This document shows positions 5,193 through 5,662 of a stretch of 5,662 nucleotides of DNA, one piece after another. Positions within the stretch are counted from its first letter, which is position 1. Each line of letters begins with the position of its first letter. The stretch lies in NCBI GenBank assembly GCA_947456845.1, contig CANGUJ010000282.1:1-5662 (forward strand), in the 5' to 3' direction. The DNA is from Burkholderiales bacterium (lineage in GTDB: Bacteria > Pseudomonadota > Gammaproteobacteria > Burkholderiales > JAEUOS01). Under the pieces are notes generated by a model. The model saw nothing but the letters and a program-made list of their open reading frames with translations, was not told the origin of the DNA and made no database searches. The position numbers and the translations under genes are program-made.

Positions 5193-5662
5193 ATGCATCC
5201 CGCCGCCTTCACCGTGCCGCCCGAACCGGGCAGCATCGCCCCGCTGGAGGTCATCTCGCGTTTCGAGCGGCATGACTACACGCTCATGAGCCTGCTTACG
5301 ACCCGCGCGCGGCAGATTCCGGACAAGGAGTTCATCGTCTTCGAGGAACGGGCGCTCACCTACGCGCAGGTGCTCGAGGCGGTGCTCGATACCGCCGCGG
5401 TGTTGTCGGCACGGGGCGTCACGGCGGGCGACCGCATCGGCGTGATGTCGCCCAACCATCCGGCGACGGTGTTCGCATTCTTCGCGCTGGCGCAGCTGGG
5501 TGCGATCATGGTGTCGGTCAACGCCGACTACGGCGTCGACGAGGTGCGCTACGTGTTCACCCATTCCGGCGTGCGCGGGGTGATCGCCGCGCCGGAGGCG
5601 CTGGCGGTGGCGCAGCAGGCCTGCGCCGCCCTCGAACCAGCGCCCTGGTTCGCGCTCAACCG
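5193..5662 (+). CDS. AMP-forming acyl-CoA synthetase (AMP-binding family), N-terminal part only
   Basis: This is the start of a carboxylic acid:CoA ligase, which makes an acyl-AMP and then a CoA thioester in the cytoplasm. Only 156 complete codons are inside the window; full proteins have about 500-560 residues. The visible part matches the N-terminal subdomain: TLMSLLTTRARQIPDKEFIVF (about 30-50), LTYAQVLEAV (55-64), GDRIGVMSPNHP (79-90) and ALAQLGAIMVSVNADYGVDEV (98-118), followed by a YVFTHSGVRGVI strand-helix segment. The style recalls CaiC-like and aryl/fatty acid ligases. The nucleotide P-loop and the A8/A10 regions lie beyond the edge, so activity and substrate cannot be judged. It begins 38 bases after the monooxygenase stop and is probably in the same operon. 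ATG 5193 is chosen because no in-frame ATG, GTG or TTG lies between the upstream stop and it. The start lacks a clear ribosome site. Met32 is a weaker alternative. Confidence 0.88.
   Translation, partial: MHPAAFTVPPEPGSIAPLEVISRFERHDYTLMSLLTTRARQIPDKEFIVFEERALTYAQVLEAVLDTAAVLSARGVTAGDRIGVMSPNHPATVFAFFALAQLGAIMVSVNADYGVDEVRYVFTHSGVRGVIAAPEALAVAQQACAALEPAPWFALN

Noticed and set aside
1..5662. CRISPR array, tRNA, rRNA, insertion sequence or phage attachment site
   Set aside because: No spaced repeat series, cloverleaf, transposase motif or long terminal inverted repeat was found by eye. The window is almost fully explained by metabolic and transport genes.

Overview
The window is G+C-rich (roughly two thirds by eye), with compact gene spacing and a Proteobacteria-like coding style. 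The protein families and the TRAP transporter point to a betaproteobacterium of the Rhodocyclales or Burkholderiales kind. That placement is an inference, because no taxonomic marker is present. No mobile element, tRNA, rRNA or CRISPR array was seen.

Layout. (1) Positions 1-770, minus strand: an SMP-30/gluconolactonase-family lactone hydrolase whose C-terminus lies beyond the left edge. (2) Positions 771-931: a divergent intergenic region with a 16-bp palindrome, an ATGG/CCAT inverted repeat and a phased direct repeat. It probably carries promoters for both directions. (3) Positions 932-3915, plus strand: a complete TRAP transporter in the order small membrane subunit (DctQ), large membrane subunit (DctM), periplasmic binding protein (DctP). 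DctQ and DctM overlap by one base (TGATG). (4) A perfect 12-bp hairpin at 3925-3951 between dctP and the next gene. (5) Positions 3961-5154, plus: an acyl-CoA-dehydrogenase-fold protein that looks like a group D flavin-dependent monooxygenase (HpaH-C2/HsaA/IacA/DszC-like). (6) From 5193 to the right edge, plus: the N-terminus of an AMP-forming acyl-CoA synthetase.

Together these look like a catabolic locus for an organic, probably aromatic, acid or lactone. The TRAP system would import the compound by a sodium gradient, the lactonase would open a lactone, the monooxygenase would hydroxylate the ring, and the ligase would make the CoA thioester. The substrate cannot be read from the sequence. 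Two points support a non-standard ligand. The binding protein has Gly and Ile where typical TRAP binding proteins have the carboxylate-binding Arg and Asn, and its neighbours are of types found in aromatic breakdown. Every family here is known. The novelty, if any, lies in the substrate, in the gene combination, and in the hairpins placed directly before two start codons that lack Shine-Dalgarno sequences.
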